A stretch of 40,806 nucleotides of DNA from Ruegeria sp. HKCCD7303 (GTDB taxonomy: Bacteria > Pseudomonadota > Alphaproteobacteria > Rhodobacterales > Rhodobacteraceae). Each line of letters opens with the position of its first letter. The stretch's first letter is position 1. This document shows positions 34,001-40,806 of the stretch, piece after piece. The notes below the pieces were generated by a model that was not told the origin of the DNA, made no database searches, and worked only from the letters and a program-made list of their open reading frames with translations. The stretch is from NCBI RefSeq assembly GCF_013111185.1, contig NZ_WVRE01000014.1:1-40806 (forward strand), written 5' to 3'. The translations under genes and the position numbers were made by a program.

Positions 34001-34385
34001 TTATATGATTGGCCTCAGCTCCACCCAGATGAAGGTTTCGGGCGCTGGCGGGCGATAGCCCAGTGTACTTCGCGGTCTCATCGTATTGTAGTGTTTCCTC
34101 CGCTGTTCGATCAGAATTTGAGCCTCGCGCAAGCTGTAGACTTCTCACCGTTGAGAAGTTCGTCCCTCATTCTACCGTTGAAGTTTTCGCAATATCCGCT
34201 TTTCCAGTGTTAACTTGGCGCGATTTAGGCGATCTTCGCGGTATCAGAGGCGATAGGGTTCCGAACGGCTTGTACAAAGAATTCAGACCCTTTATCCGAC
34301 CGGGTAAAGGCAGGGGTACCACGCAAGATGAATAGATCGGTAAGCCGACGTTGAGCGAGACGTTTAGATGTTGCGGCCACAACCC
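34001..34385 (-). pseudogene. IS3-family transposase remnant (C-terminal part)
   Basis: Minus-strand frames contain RRLTDLFILRGTPAFTRSDK, EFFVQAV, two in-frame stops, then SGYCENFNGRMRDELLNGE and, after a frameshift, YSLREAQILIEQRRKHYNTM with LGYRPPAPETF and a stop at 34001. This is the end of an IS3-type OrfB with the second catalytic aspartate (RSDKGSEF) and the glutamate region (ENFNGRMRDE). Stops and a frameshift show that it is dead. The N-terminal part, OrfA and terminal repeats are not seen. The remaining bases in 33728-34643 show no other gene that I can support. Confidence 0.75.
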
Positions 34386-34643
34386 GATTTGCCGACATTC
34401 ACCTCCAGAGAAAAATCTGGCGCGCGTGAATTCTCTAATCAAGAGACACAGCCGCTATCTGAGCAAAATGGTCGAATGACTATATCAAGCTCAGTGCATC
34501 AAGATCAAACGGCTCCGTTAGGTCGTTTTATTGGGGCGCTCAAGGCACAAAAAGCTAAGCTTAGACGAACAGAATAGACCCAGACCAGACTGTAGTAATG
34601 GATTAGCCCGATCTGGTAGCGTGGCAAGCTGTGCCAATTTGAG

Positions 34644-35468
34644 TTAAACCTTCTGAACTTCCAGATATAGCATTGCGTGATCCGAGAATTTCTTCACCCA
34701 AGCCTTCCTCTGCGCCTTGTTAGATTTGTCATTCCAGCCGCTTACCTTTACATCTGCGCCGCCGAATGATTTGAATTTTAGATGATCCATCGCCACGACA
34801 TGGTCCAGATCACTTGGACCATAACGCTCGCTCCAATAGGTTGCGCCTTCGCTTTTTGTCAGCAATTGCATGCTCCTGCGCTTGGCAGCGGCGGCAAGCT
34901 CCTTTATCTCCCTCTCTCCGCTGATGTCCTTGTCTGAACCAAAATACTCCATGCCCATTGTATTCAGATCCCCCAAAAAAATGTAGTTCGGGGTCTTTCC
35001 ACCCGCCGCCTTCTTCAGGACGTTTCGGAAATCAAATGCCTTGTCGATCATGTAATTCCGAATGCCAAACCCACGCGGATCGGGCATTGACTTCACATGG
35101 AGGAAGAGAATTGGATAGGCCTCGCCATCTATCGTCGGTGTAACCAGCAATCCGGGGCGTAGGCTTGTTTGTCCGGCCTGAAACTCGTTCTTCTGTGTAA
35201 CGAACGCAGGAAGAGTTTTCCGGATTCCGACCAAAATCTCCTGCATCTGCTCACCTTCGGTTATGAAGAAGAAATGGTTGGGCATCGAGTTCATCAAGTA
35301 TTGGGCCACGATGCTGCTGCGCACCTCGATGATCGCCACAATGTCTGGATTGACTGCCGCAATCTCATCAATGATTGGTTGAATTGGTTTCTTTGGTGTT
35401 TTCTTCTTTTTGTCGGTTGCCCCGAAATGCTCGACGTTCCAGGTCAAAACAGAAAAAGCCTTTGCCAT
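34644..35468 (-). CDS. Endonuclease/exonuclease/phosphatase family protein
   Basis: A 274-aa EEP-fold protein. Motifs appear in order: FSVLTWNVEHFG at the start, IVAIIEVRSS with the metal glutamate, FLHVKSMPDPRGFG, the central GDLNTMG, SDLDHVVAMDH, and the terminal catalytic FSDHAMLYL. Such enzymes cut phosphodiesters of DNA or RNA, or phosphates of lipids; the sequence does not choose between them. The ATG at 35468 has AAGGAG upstream and the leader carries a 20-base repeat pair; the longer frame to 35570 would translate that repeat and is not favoured. It may be cargo of the tRNA-Phe region. Confidence 0.82.
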   Translation of the reverse strand: MAKAFSVLTWNVEHFGATDKKKKTPKKPIQPIIDEIAAVNPDIVAIIEVRSSIVAQYLMNSMPNHFFFITEGEQMQEILVGIRKTLPAFVTQKNEFQAGQTSLRPGLLVTPTIDGEAYPILFLHVKSMPDPRGFGIRNYMIDKAFDFRNVLKKAAGGKTPNYIFLGDLNTMGMEYFGSDKDISGEREIKELAAAAKRRSMQLLTKSEGATYWSERYGPSDLDHVVAMDHLKFKSFGGADVKVSGWNDKSNKAQRKAWVKKFSDHAMLYLEVQKV

Positions 35469-35481
35469 GAAAGTGCTCCTT

Positions 35482-35520
35482 ATACCAATGGTGAAACTAT
35501 AATACCAATAGTGAAACCAT
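35482..35520. promoter_or_regulatory. Tandem 19-base repeats before the EEP gene
   Basis: ATACCAATGGTGAAACTAT and ATACCAATAGTGAAACCAT lie head to tail with a 20-base period, directly upstream of the ribosome site of the gene at 34644-35468. Two differences in 19 bases and two helical turns of spacing suggest a regulator binding site. Confidence 0.45.
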
Positions 35521-35620
35521 AGCCTGGACGAGGTAGCAAAGATAGAGAGACCCCAACACAGAGCACGCACTGTATTGCATTGGCAATTTAATTCATTCGG
35601 CTATTCTCGCCTCCAAGAGC

Positions 35621-35642
35621 CAACGGCCCGTAAGGGCCGTTG
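35621..35642. other. Perfect GUAA-loop hairpin in a gene-free stretch
   Basis: CAACGGCCC, loop GTAA, GGGCCGTTG: nine perfect pairs with a stable GNRA-type loop and no U-run. It is the only clear structure in 35521-36124; no convincing gene is seen there. A minus-strand frame at 35601-36014 has no recognisable product. Confidence 0.35.
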
Positions 35643-36124
35643 CACGGTTGGTATTGACGCTAAGGCGCGACCCATCAAAAGCCGCAGTTCGCTGAAATCG
35701 CTCGATACTGGCTGTGAAGAAGGGCCGCCGTGCGGACAAAGCCGCCTAGTGCGAATTGACAACCTTTCGTAGTTTGCCTGAATAAAGTCTGAGTGTCCGT
35801 CATCAAGTATTTTGGGACAGATTGTGTTCTGATCTAAGAGAGAGTGTTTCGCATTTGTTGATGTTATGCTGTCGAAGGCGTTTGTATTGGCGAACAGAAT
35901 AGACGCCGCGAAACAGTGTGAACGCTCTACTGGAACTTCGAATTGCGCAAGGAGGCCAAAAGATACGGTGCGGCTCCAATTTTTAGATGCATCCCAAAGC
36001 AGTTCGGGTTGCATCGCTCCATTGCCGCCAAACTATCTACACATAAATGGTGGTCATTAGGGTGGATGAATGAAGTAAATAGTGGTTTTTTTTGAATTAA
36101 AGTTAATGAGTTAAAGCATTGAGA

Positions 36125-36171
36125 TGGTGCCGGGGGCGGAATCGAACCACCGACACGAGGATTTTCAATCC
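36125..36171 (-). repeat. tRNA-Phe 3'-end fragment (attachment-site scar)
   Basis: On the minus strand this reads as the anticodon region GGATTGAAAATCC (anticodon GAA), the variable loop, T arm GGTGGTTCGATTCCGCC and acceptor end with encoded CCA of tRNA-Phe. The 5' half of a tRNA is absent. It is the better-kept partner of the fragment at 28913-28957 and likely the left attachment scar of the replication module to the right. No complete tRNA-Phe gene lies in the window. Confidence 0.85.
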
Positions 36172-36404
36172 GGCGCTAATTCTAGCAAATCAAACACTTA
36201 CAAAACCGGGGTGCGTCAAACCCCCGACGAAACATCAAAGACTTACCGCGAAAGTGTCAAACCGGTTGAAGCCGAACTGACAAACGAAAACCCCGGCGCG
36301 ACGGCAATCGCAACCGGGGTTAAAGACGTTATGGAAGGCGTCTGTTCTTACAGTGAACATATCGCGGCTTTCCCCATATTGGCAATGCATTGGGGGGTGC
36401 TGCT

Positions 36405-36794
36405 GTGAATATTTCGACGCAAATCCCCGACAATATCAAACGTGTTTGCCGCTCGATCGGATACGCCGCTTGGCTGGATGGCACTGACGCATGGTTCGGC
36501 CTTACGGTAATCCTGCGAGCACGTCTGGATGCGCGGCAGCGCGTGGCCCTGGCATTCGTGGCTCTCAAGGCTCTGGACCGTGACGACGCGGTAAATGCGG
36601 CTGAGGCGGCGCTAGGCACTGGTGCGGGACGGCCCCCTGCCCCGTTCTTTAACTTCATGGATGAGGCAGCGTTCTGGGCGGATTATGCCGACCCGGAAGA
36701 ACTATACGCTTATTGCCTTGCCAGCTTTAAGCGCATGAAACCCGCGCGGCAGGCAGCATTCCTTGAACATGTGCAAAGGAGGCAAGCGGCGTGA
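36405..36794 (+). CDS. Small protein of a replication module (129 aa)
   Basis: Starts at GTG (VNISTQIPDNIKRVCRSIGY...) behind a run of GGGGGG about seven bases upstream. A compact alanine- and arginine-rich helical protein, with a conserved-looking FMDEAAFWADYADPEELYAY in the middle. No known domain is recognised. Its stop overlaps the next start as TGATG, so it is coupled to the RepA-like ATPase. Small genes at this place are common upstream of RepA/primase genes in alphaproteobacterial satellites and prophages. Confidence 0.7.
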   Translation: MNISTQIPDNIKRVCRSIGYAAWLDGTDAWFGLTVILRARLDARQRVALAFVALKALDRDDAVNAAEAALGTGAGRPPAPFFNFMDEAAFWADYADPEELYAYCLASFKRMKPARQAAFLEHVQRRQAA

Positions 36795-37972
36795 TGCGTG
36801 ATTTTGCTGACATGGCGTTGAAACTGGATGCACACGGCGCCGAGTTCCCCAAAGAACGGTCGGATCGTTTGCCTACAGAGTTCGTCTGGCGCGACCCTTC
36901 CACTATTCCGCCCCGTCCTTGGCTCTACGGGCAACACCTGATCCGCAAACAGATATCGGTGACGGTCGCACCCGGCGGCGTCGGGAAATCGTCTTTGACG
37001 ATCTGCGAAGGGCTGGCAATGGCCTCCGGCCGCGACCTACTGGGTGATTGGACCGCATCAGACCTAAATGTCTGGATATACAACCTGGAAGACACCCGAG
37101 ACGAGATGAACCGGCGCATCATCGCGGCCATGCAACATCACAACGTCGCCTCCGAGGAAATCTCAGGGCGTCTATTTGTGGACACGGGGCGGGAACGCGA
37201 ACTCAGTACCGCCATTCAAACTCGTGAAGGCGTCCAGATCGTCAAGCCGGAAATGGAGGCCTTAGCCCAAGAGATCGAAGCGCGCGAAATCGATGTTCTG
37301 ATTATCGACCCGTTCGTGTCGTCGCATCAGGTGGGCGAGAACGACAACGGCGCAATCGACCTTGTGGCAAAGGAATGGGCGCGGCTGGCAGACCGTTGCA
37401 ATTGTGCAATCGAACTTGTGCACCACACTCGCAAAACCAACGGTGAAAAAGCAACAACCGAAAGTGGGCGAGGTGCAACCGCGCTTTTGGCAGCGGCGCG
37501 TTCCGGTCGGGTACTTAACAAGATGACAGAGAGCATGAAGGCTGAAGCGGGTGTGAAAGAGGACCCGTCTACCTACTTTGCAGTGACCCGCGACAAGGCA
37601 AACCTTGCCCCCACTGCTGGTCGTGTCTGGCGGCGCTTAGCTTCAGTCCACTTGTCAAACGGTGACAGCGTAGGCGTAGTCGAAGTCTGGAATTGGCCCG
37701 GTACCTTTGATGGAATTTCATTGGCCGACCTTCTTGCTGTGCAGAAAGCTCTGGATGGAAAAGGACTACGGTATTCAGACCAGGCTCGTGAGGACTGGGC
37801 AGGCCTGACTATTGCGGAAGTCTTGGCACTTGATGCCTGTTCAGACCGCATACGTATCAAAAAAATGATCGAGGCATGGTTGAAATCTGGTGCCTTGAAG
37901 AAGGTCAAATTGTTGGATGCAAAACGTATGGAACGCCCGTGTTTGGAGGTAGGTGAATGGGCAAACACATAA
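36794..37972 (+). CDS. RepA-like AAA/RecA-fold ATPase (replicative helicase type)
   Basis: A 392-aa protein. Walker A is APGGVGKSS (about 59-67), Walker B is DVLIIDPFVSS, with a following catalytic region VHHTRKTNGEKATTESGRGA typical of hexameric RepA/KaiC-type helicases of plasmids and phages. The C-terminal 100 residues look like a winged helix (DRIRIKKMIEAWLKSGALKK). The ATG at 36794 overlaps the previous stop. A set of GGTGTGGC repeats and a long palindrome follow at once and may be its origin. Such proteins drive replication of small plasmids and integrated satellites. Confidence 0.88.
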   Translation: MRDFADMALKLDAHGAEFPKERSDRLPTEFVWRDPSTIPPRPWLYGQHLIRKQISVTVAPGGVGKSSLTICEGLAMASGRDLLGDWTASDLNVWIYNLEDTRDEMNRRIIAAMQHHNVASEEISGRLFVDTGRERELSTAIQTREGVQIVKPEMEALAQEIEAREIDVLIIDPFVSSHQVGENDNGAIDLVAKEWARLADRCNCAIELVHHTRKTNGEKATTESGRGATALLAAARSGRVLNKMTESMKAEAGVKEDPSTYFAVTRDKANLAPTAGRVWRRLASVHLSNGDSVGVVEVWNWPGTFDGISLADLLAVQKALDGKGLRYSDQAREDWAGLTIAEVLALDACSDRIRIKKMIEAWLKSGALKKVKLLDAKRMERPCLEVGEWANT

Positions 37973-37997
37973 GTGCGACACCCACCCCGAAAGCGGA

Positions 37998-38078
37998 GGT
38001 GTGGCGGGGTGTGGCAAACATGCAGAAAACAGTCGCCACACCACCGCCCCCCCTAAAGGGGGCGGGCGGTGGTGTGGC
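37998..38078. repeat. GGTGTGGC repeats with a 44-nt palindrome (candidate origin)
   Basis: GGTGTGGC occurs at 37998-38005, 38008-38015 and 38071-38078, and inverted at 38035-38042. The last two are the outer arms of a palindrome at 38035-38078 whose arms begin GCCACACCACCGCC and close over TAAA with C-rich and G-rich inner parts. No U-run follows, so it is not a usual terminator. Short iterated repeats plus a dyad just after a RepA-like gene suggest a replication origin or control site. Confidence 0.55.
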
Positions 38079-38200
38079 GTGCCGCACCTCCATTGAGCGA
38101 GATACGGTGCAGTACTCAATGAAATTTGTGAGAACCGAACACCAAACACTACGCGCATCATGGGGTTTGCCGAGTATGTTAACAATTGTTGGGGTTTTTG

Positions 38201-38572
38201 ATGGGGCGACCGACAAAGCTAGAAGTTGAGTTACGCTCGCTCTTTCAAAGCGATCCCATTGATTGGCGTGAAATTCGGTCACGTTGGCGACCATGCCCAG
38301 CAGAGGCGCACAAGCATCCAGACTATCGTAGGGATTGCTCACAGTGCCACGGCGTAAATTGCAAACGGATGGCTGAGCTAGGCTTGAATGATGCCAGGGA
38401 ACCCTTGCCTAAGACAGAGCGCCCAACATGCGGCGCTAGGACCCGAACCGGTGGCCAATGCCAAGCCCGGGTAGTACCTGGAAAACGGCGTTGCAGGTTG
38501 CATGGCGGCCTCAGCACCGGCCCAAAGGGGAAGCGAAAAGCTAAAGCCAAAGTTGAAACAAAGGATGACTAA
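38201..38572 (+). CDS. HGGLSTGP-motif phage-type protein
   Basis: A 123-aa basic protein starting MGRPTKLEVELRSLFQSDPI with TTGGGG upstream of the ATG. It has two cysteine/histidine clusters: CPAEAHKHPDYRRDCSQCHG with a nearby GVNC, and a second one of CGARTRTGGQC then RRCRLHGGLSTGPKG. The second is the HGGxSTGP motif common in small proteins of alphaproteobacterial prophages. It probably binds zinc and perhaps DNA; its role is unknown. It lies after the replication ATPase and supports a phage- or satellite-like origin of this module. A longer start at 38186 is possible. Confidence 0.8.
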   Translation: MGRPTKLEVELRSLFQSDPIDWREIRSRWRPCPAEAHKHPDYRRDCSQCHGVNCKRMAELGLNDAREPLPKTERPTCGARTRTGGQCQARVVPGKRRCRLHGGLSTGPKGKRKAKAKVETKDD

Positions 38573-39012
38573 AGGGAGGCGGTGCAATACCTCCGTTGCA
38601 CTGCCGGTGGAGCACGCAATCCGTACCCATCAGATTCCACAACATCGCTCACAATGGCCACAGGGAGAAATTTCCCCCGTATGATCCGATTGGATCATGC
38701 TGTGCACAAGATACCCCCAATAGCCGAAATTCAGGGCGAAACTTCCAGAATCCGGCGGTGAACAGCTGCTTCTCCATCAAGTGCAAACGCTGGCGGAACA
38801 TGAGCCTATGTCGATTTTAGGTGATCGATGTGAGTCATGGCCAACTCCAGAAAATCTGAATGGTCTTGCAACAGTTTAGCACACCAGTTCCCCTATTTCC
38901 GCTTAGGGTTCGGAGCGGAACTTAAACTCCCGCAGAAATTGCTTGTCCGGTGACGTGATGGAAATCGCCCCGCGGTTGCGTTCATCCTGCTCGTGAATGC
39001 GACAATGTTTCT
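38573..39012. other. Gene-free stretch with a small dyad
   Basis: No gene is supported here. A palindrome ATGATCC-GATT-GGATCAT lies at 38681-38698, and a short dyad GGGA/TCCC precedes it. The stretch may hold the end of the satellite module and its junction with the next genes; no attachment repeat was found. Confidence 0.4.
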
Positions 39013-39783
39013 TCAGGCGAGCATGATCAGCCACCCGCCCCAGACAATCAAAACCACGCCCAATGCACGACTCAGAAACCGCCCGAATGGCAACGTCTTT
39101 TCCGCCAACACCACGATTGTAAGTACGGCAACCCACGGCAAGTTCATGACGCCCAATACAAACAACAGCACCATCAGCATCCAGCAACAGCCAAGACAGT
39201 AGGCCCCGTGGTGAAGCCCCATCTTCGCGGCACCCAGGGTTCCCTCGTGCCAATGAGCCGTCAGAAAACTCATGGGCGAGCGGCAATGCTCAAGGCAAGC
39301 GTTCTTGAGTGGCGTCCATTGGAACAACCCGGCGAATATCAACATCACGCCGCCCACCGTCGGCGCAACCCTCCCCATCATGGAGGACAGCGCGCCACCC
39401 GTGTGAAGCCACCAATTCAATACAGTCGCCGCCAGTGAGAACCCCAGCCAAACCAACAGATACCCTGCCACAAAGCTGCCCGTTGGCACGAAGGGTCGCC
39501 CTGCCTCCTCCCGTTTCGCGCGCACCCGCTCGTAGATCATTACGGCGGGTGTAACCGAAGGCAGCATCATCGCGAACATCATCACCGCCCACATGATAAG
39601 CATGAAGACAAAATCCGCGACTGACCACTGCATCATCATCGGCATAGCCATGTCGCCGATCATCGTCATCGAGGGCGAACCTCGCCCGAGGTAAATTGTG
39701 TAGGCCCACGCCAGCGCCGTGAGCGCGACTAGCGCAGCCAGAACCAGCGCCCGATCCCGTTGTGCAACTCCTAAAGCATTCAT
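39013..39783 (-). CDS. DUF2182 integral membrane protein
   Basis: A 256-aa protein with about six membrane segments and the DUF2182 (COG5486, predicted metal-binding membrane protein) pattern: WAVMMFAMMLPSVTPAVMIY, SFVAGYLLVWLGFSLAAT, LKNACLEHCRSP, GAYCLGCCWMLMVLLFVLGV and a terminal WGGWLIM. The many methionines and paired cysteines suggest a metal-related role, but none is proven. The ATG at 39783 fits the family start; a GTG at 39843 would overlap the upstream gene. It lies 28 bases after the DUF1326 gene, and these families are often paired. Confidence 0.88.
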   Translation of the reverse strand: MNALGVAQRDRALVLAALVALTALAWAYTIYLGRGSPSMTMIGDMAMPMMMQWSVADFVFMLIMWAVMMFAMMLPSVTPAVMIYERVRAKREEAGRPFVPTGSFVAGYLLVWLGFSLAATVLNWWLHTGGALSSMMGRVAPTVGGVMLIFAGLFQWTPLKNACLEHCRSPMSFLTAHWHEGTLGAAKMGLHHGAYCLGCCWMLMVLLFVLGVMNLPWVAVLTIVVLAEKTLPFGRFLSRALGVVLIVWGGWLIMLA

Positions 39784-39811
39784 TATAATGGCCTGACGAC
39801 CCGGCCCGGCC

Positions 39812-40432
39812 TCAGCCGGCCCAGGCGACTTGTCCGACCACACCCGACCGACCTGTCCAGCTCATGGGCATATCCGAGTCGTTCCAGGTGGTGCCGTCAC
39901 TGGGGGCCAGATCACCTTCATGCCCCTCATGCCCGAAGGCGAGGCTGAACGCGGCATTCTGCAGTTTCATCTTGTTGCCGAGATCATTGACCAGACGGCG
40001 GGATTTCATCTCGCCCACACCAGCCACACTCGCCGTTAGTTCGCCTTCGGCCTCGGTCACGCTGATCGCGGCGCGTTTGGTCGGAAGCCAAGTCGACAAC
40101 AGGCTTGCTGGTACTTCCATGCCGCCGCCGGACGCACCCTGTAAGATGGTTTCCAATGCCTCTGCCTGCGCATCGCTGGCGTTTTCATCAATGTACACTC
40201 GCCCAGTGCCGTTGGCGTCGAACAGTGTCGGCCCGGGGAAATGAAACGAGACAATCGCGTTTTGACCGGAAAGGTCCACGCCTTCATGAGAGCCCTCGCG
40301 AATGCGTACCAACAGTGATGTTGCACAATACCCCTGGTCCATGAGCATAAGGTCGGCTTGTCCGAACCAGCATGGGCAAAGCATGTTGCAACTGCAGGTT
40401 TCGACGAGTTCCCCTGAAACATTCCAAGACAT
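39812..40432 (-). CDS. DUF1326 family protein
   Basis: A 206-aa soluble protein beginning MSWNVSGELVETCSCNMLCP, with the cysteine cluster CSCNMLCPCWFG that defines DUF1326 (COG5588). The ATG at 40432 has GGAGGAGA seven bases upstream. The C-terminal part is rich in histidine, glycine and tryptophan (FGHEGHEGD, TTWNDSDMPMSW). Its partner downstream is a DUF2182 protein, and the pair recurs in many proteobacteria; a role in handling a metal or a small ligand is possible, not shown. The stretch 40433-40678 upstream shows no gene that I can support. Confidence 0.87.
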   Translation of the reverse strand: MSWNVSGELVETCSCNMLCPCWFGQADLMLMDQGYCATSLLVRIREGSHEGVDLSGQNAIVSFHFPGPTLFDANGTGRVYIDENASDAQAEALETILQGASGGGMEVPASLLSTWLPTKRAAISVTEAEGELTASVAGVGEMKSRRLVNDLGNKMKLQNAAFSLAFGHEGHEGDLAPSDGTTWNDSDMPMSWTGRSGVVGQVAWAG

Positions 40433-40678
40433 GATTTCTCCTCCCATCCCACATTTCCGACGACTGCATTTTAGCAGAAAGACCGCTTTTCACCAATCAA
40501 CCAGAAGGTTACTCATGTTTCCTCAAAGCTCAGAGCTGCCTATCCCTACAGCTTGCTTGATTACCTGGTTGGCAGCCCATGCCGGTCCTTCGCAACAAAG
40601 TCGCCATTCGTCACCAAGCGATCCAAATCGAAGTTCAAGGCCGATATCTCGTTGGGCGTCGAAGCTCCACTGATCTTA

Positions 40679-40806
40679 TCAAGCTGGCTTAATCAATGTT
40701 TCCAAGTATGCCCGAGTGTCGGCGTCCCAAGAGCTGGGGTCCTCTCCATGGGCGACCACCGCGTGCAGTTCCATGAGCTTCCAGACTTCGTCCTTGGTCG
40801 CTGCAA
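40679..40806 (-). CDS. C-terminal tail of a gene cut by the right edge
   Basis: On the minus strand the frame is open from the right edge to a TGA at 40679. The 41 visible residues are helical, including KDEVWKLMELHAVVAHGEDP and ending in YLETLIKPA. The fragment is too short for a family call, and I could not identify it. Confidence 0.5.
   Translation of the reverse strand, partial: AATKDEVWKLMELHAVVAHGEDPSSWDADTRAYLETLIKPA

Noticed and set aside
35601..36014. 137-aa minus-strand frame
   Set aside because: No domain, the 3' part runs through the GUAA hairpin, and there is no ribosome site; treated as intergenic.
37957..38229. 90-aa plus-strand frame after the RepA-like gene
   Set aside because: It would translate the repeats and the palindrome and overlaps both neighbours; more likely non-coding control DNA.
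38681..38698. ATGATCC/GGATCAT palindrome as a possible attachment core or terminator
   Set aside because: No second copy was found at the other side of the module and there is no U-run.
1..40806. CRISPR array
   Set aside because: No series of regularly spaced repeats with unique spacers was seen; the short repeats found are only pairs or small clusters.

Overview
The window looks like a chromosome segment of a marine alphaproteobacterium of the Rhodobacteraceae (Roseobacter group). The evidence is the style of the lysine-degradation genes, the small conserved proteins, and a tRNA-Thr with an encoded CCA. No rRNA or CRISPR array is visible. A GC-rich core block sits between AT-richer, patchy accessory blocks rich in tRNA fragments, repeats and decayed recombinases.

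Layout. (1) 1-9.1 kb, accessory: the tail of an HNH nuclease; two inverted ~270-285 bp repeats (336-602 and 7484-7768) enclosing an unknown gene, a tyrosine integrase operon with unlisted small genes, and a three-gene sulfotransferase operon; then a decayed serine recombinase and another sulfotransferase. (2) 9.1-9.9 kb: two small conserved genes. (3) 9.89-12.75 kb: a 2.8-kb cassette bounded by a 46-bp duplication of the 3' end of tRNA-Thr(UGU). It holds a double-HTH regulator and an AIPR-type abortive infection protein, has no integrase of its own, and carries GGACACAG sites at both ends. (4) 12.9-23.3 kb, core: a lysine / 2-aminoadipate degradation cluster (saccharopine dehydrogenase-like, ALDH7, LysR regulator, aminotransferase, fused 2-oxoacid dehydrogenase E1, glutaryl-CoA dehydrogenase, FabD-like acyltransferase). 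(5) 23.4-28.8 kb: a class III cyclase/STAND ATPase/TPR protein in an operon with a nucleoside 2-deoxyribosyltransferase-like protein, divergent from a metallophosphoesterase. (6) 28.9-36.1 kb: bounded by two 3' fragments of tRNA-Phe; a lipoprotein, a second (SAM-domain) cyclase/STAND protein, an IS3 remnant and an EEP-family phosphatase/nuclease. (7) 36.1-38.6 kb: a satellite- or plasmid-like replication module (RepA-type ATPase, GGTGTGGC repeats with a 44-nt palindrome, HGGLSTGP protein). (8) 38.6-40.8 kb: a DUF1326/DUF2182 pair and a gene tail at the right edge.

How the parts work together. The core cluster can be read as lysine -> aminoadipate semialdehyde -> 2-aminoadipate -> 2-oxoadipate -> glutaryl-CoA -> crotonyl-CoA. 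The accessory part looks like a hot spot of stacked integrations at two tRNA genes. The most interesting candidates are the cyclase + deoxyribosyltransferase + phosphoesterase module, which could be a cyclic-nucleotide-controlled conflict system, and the integrase-less AIPR cassette in tRNA-Thr. Both functions are inference from domain content and context.
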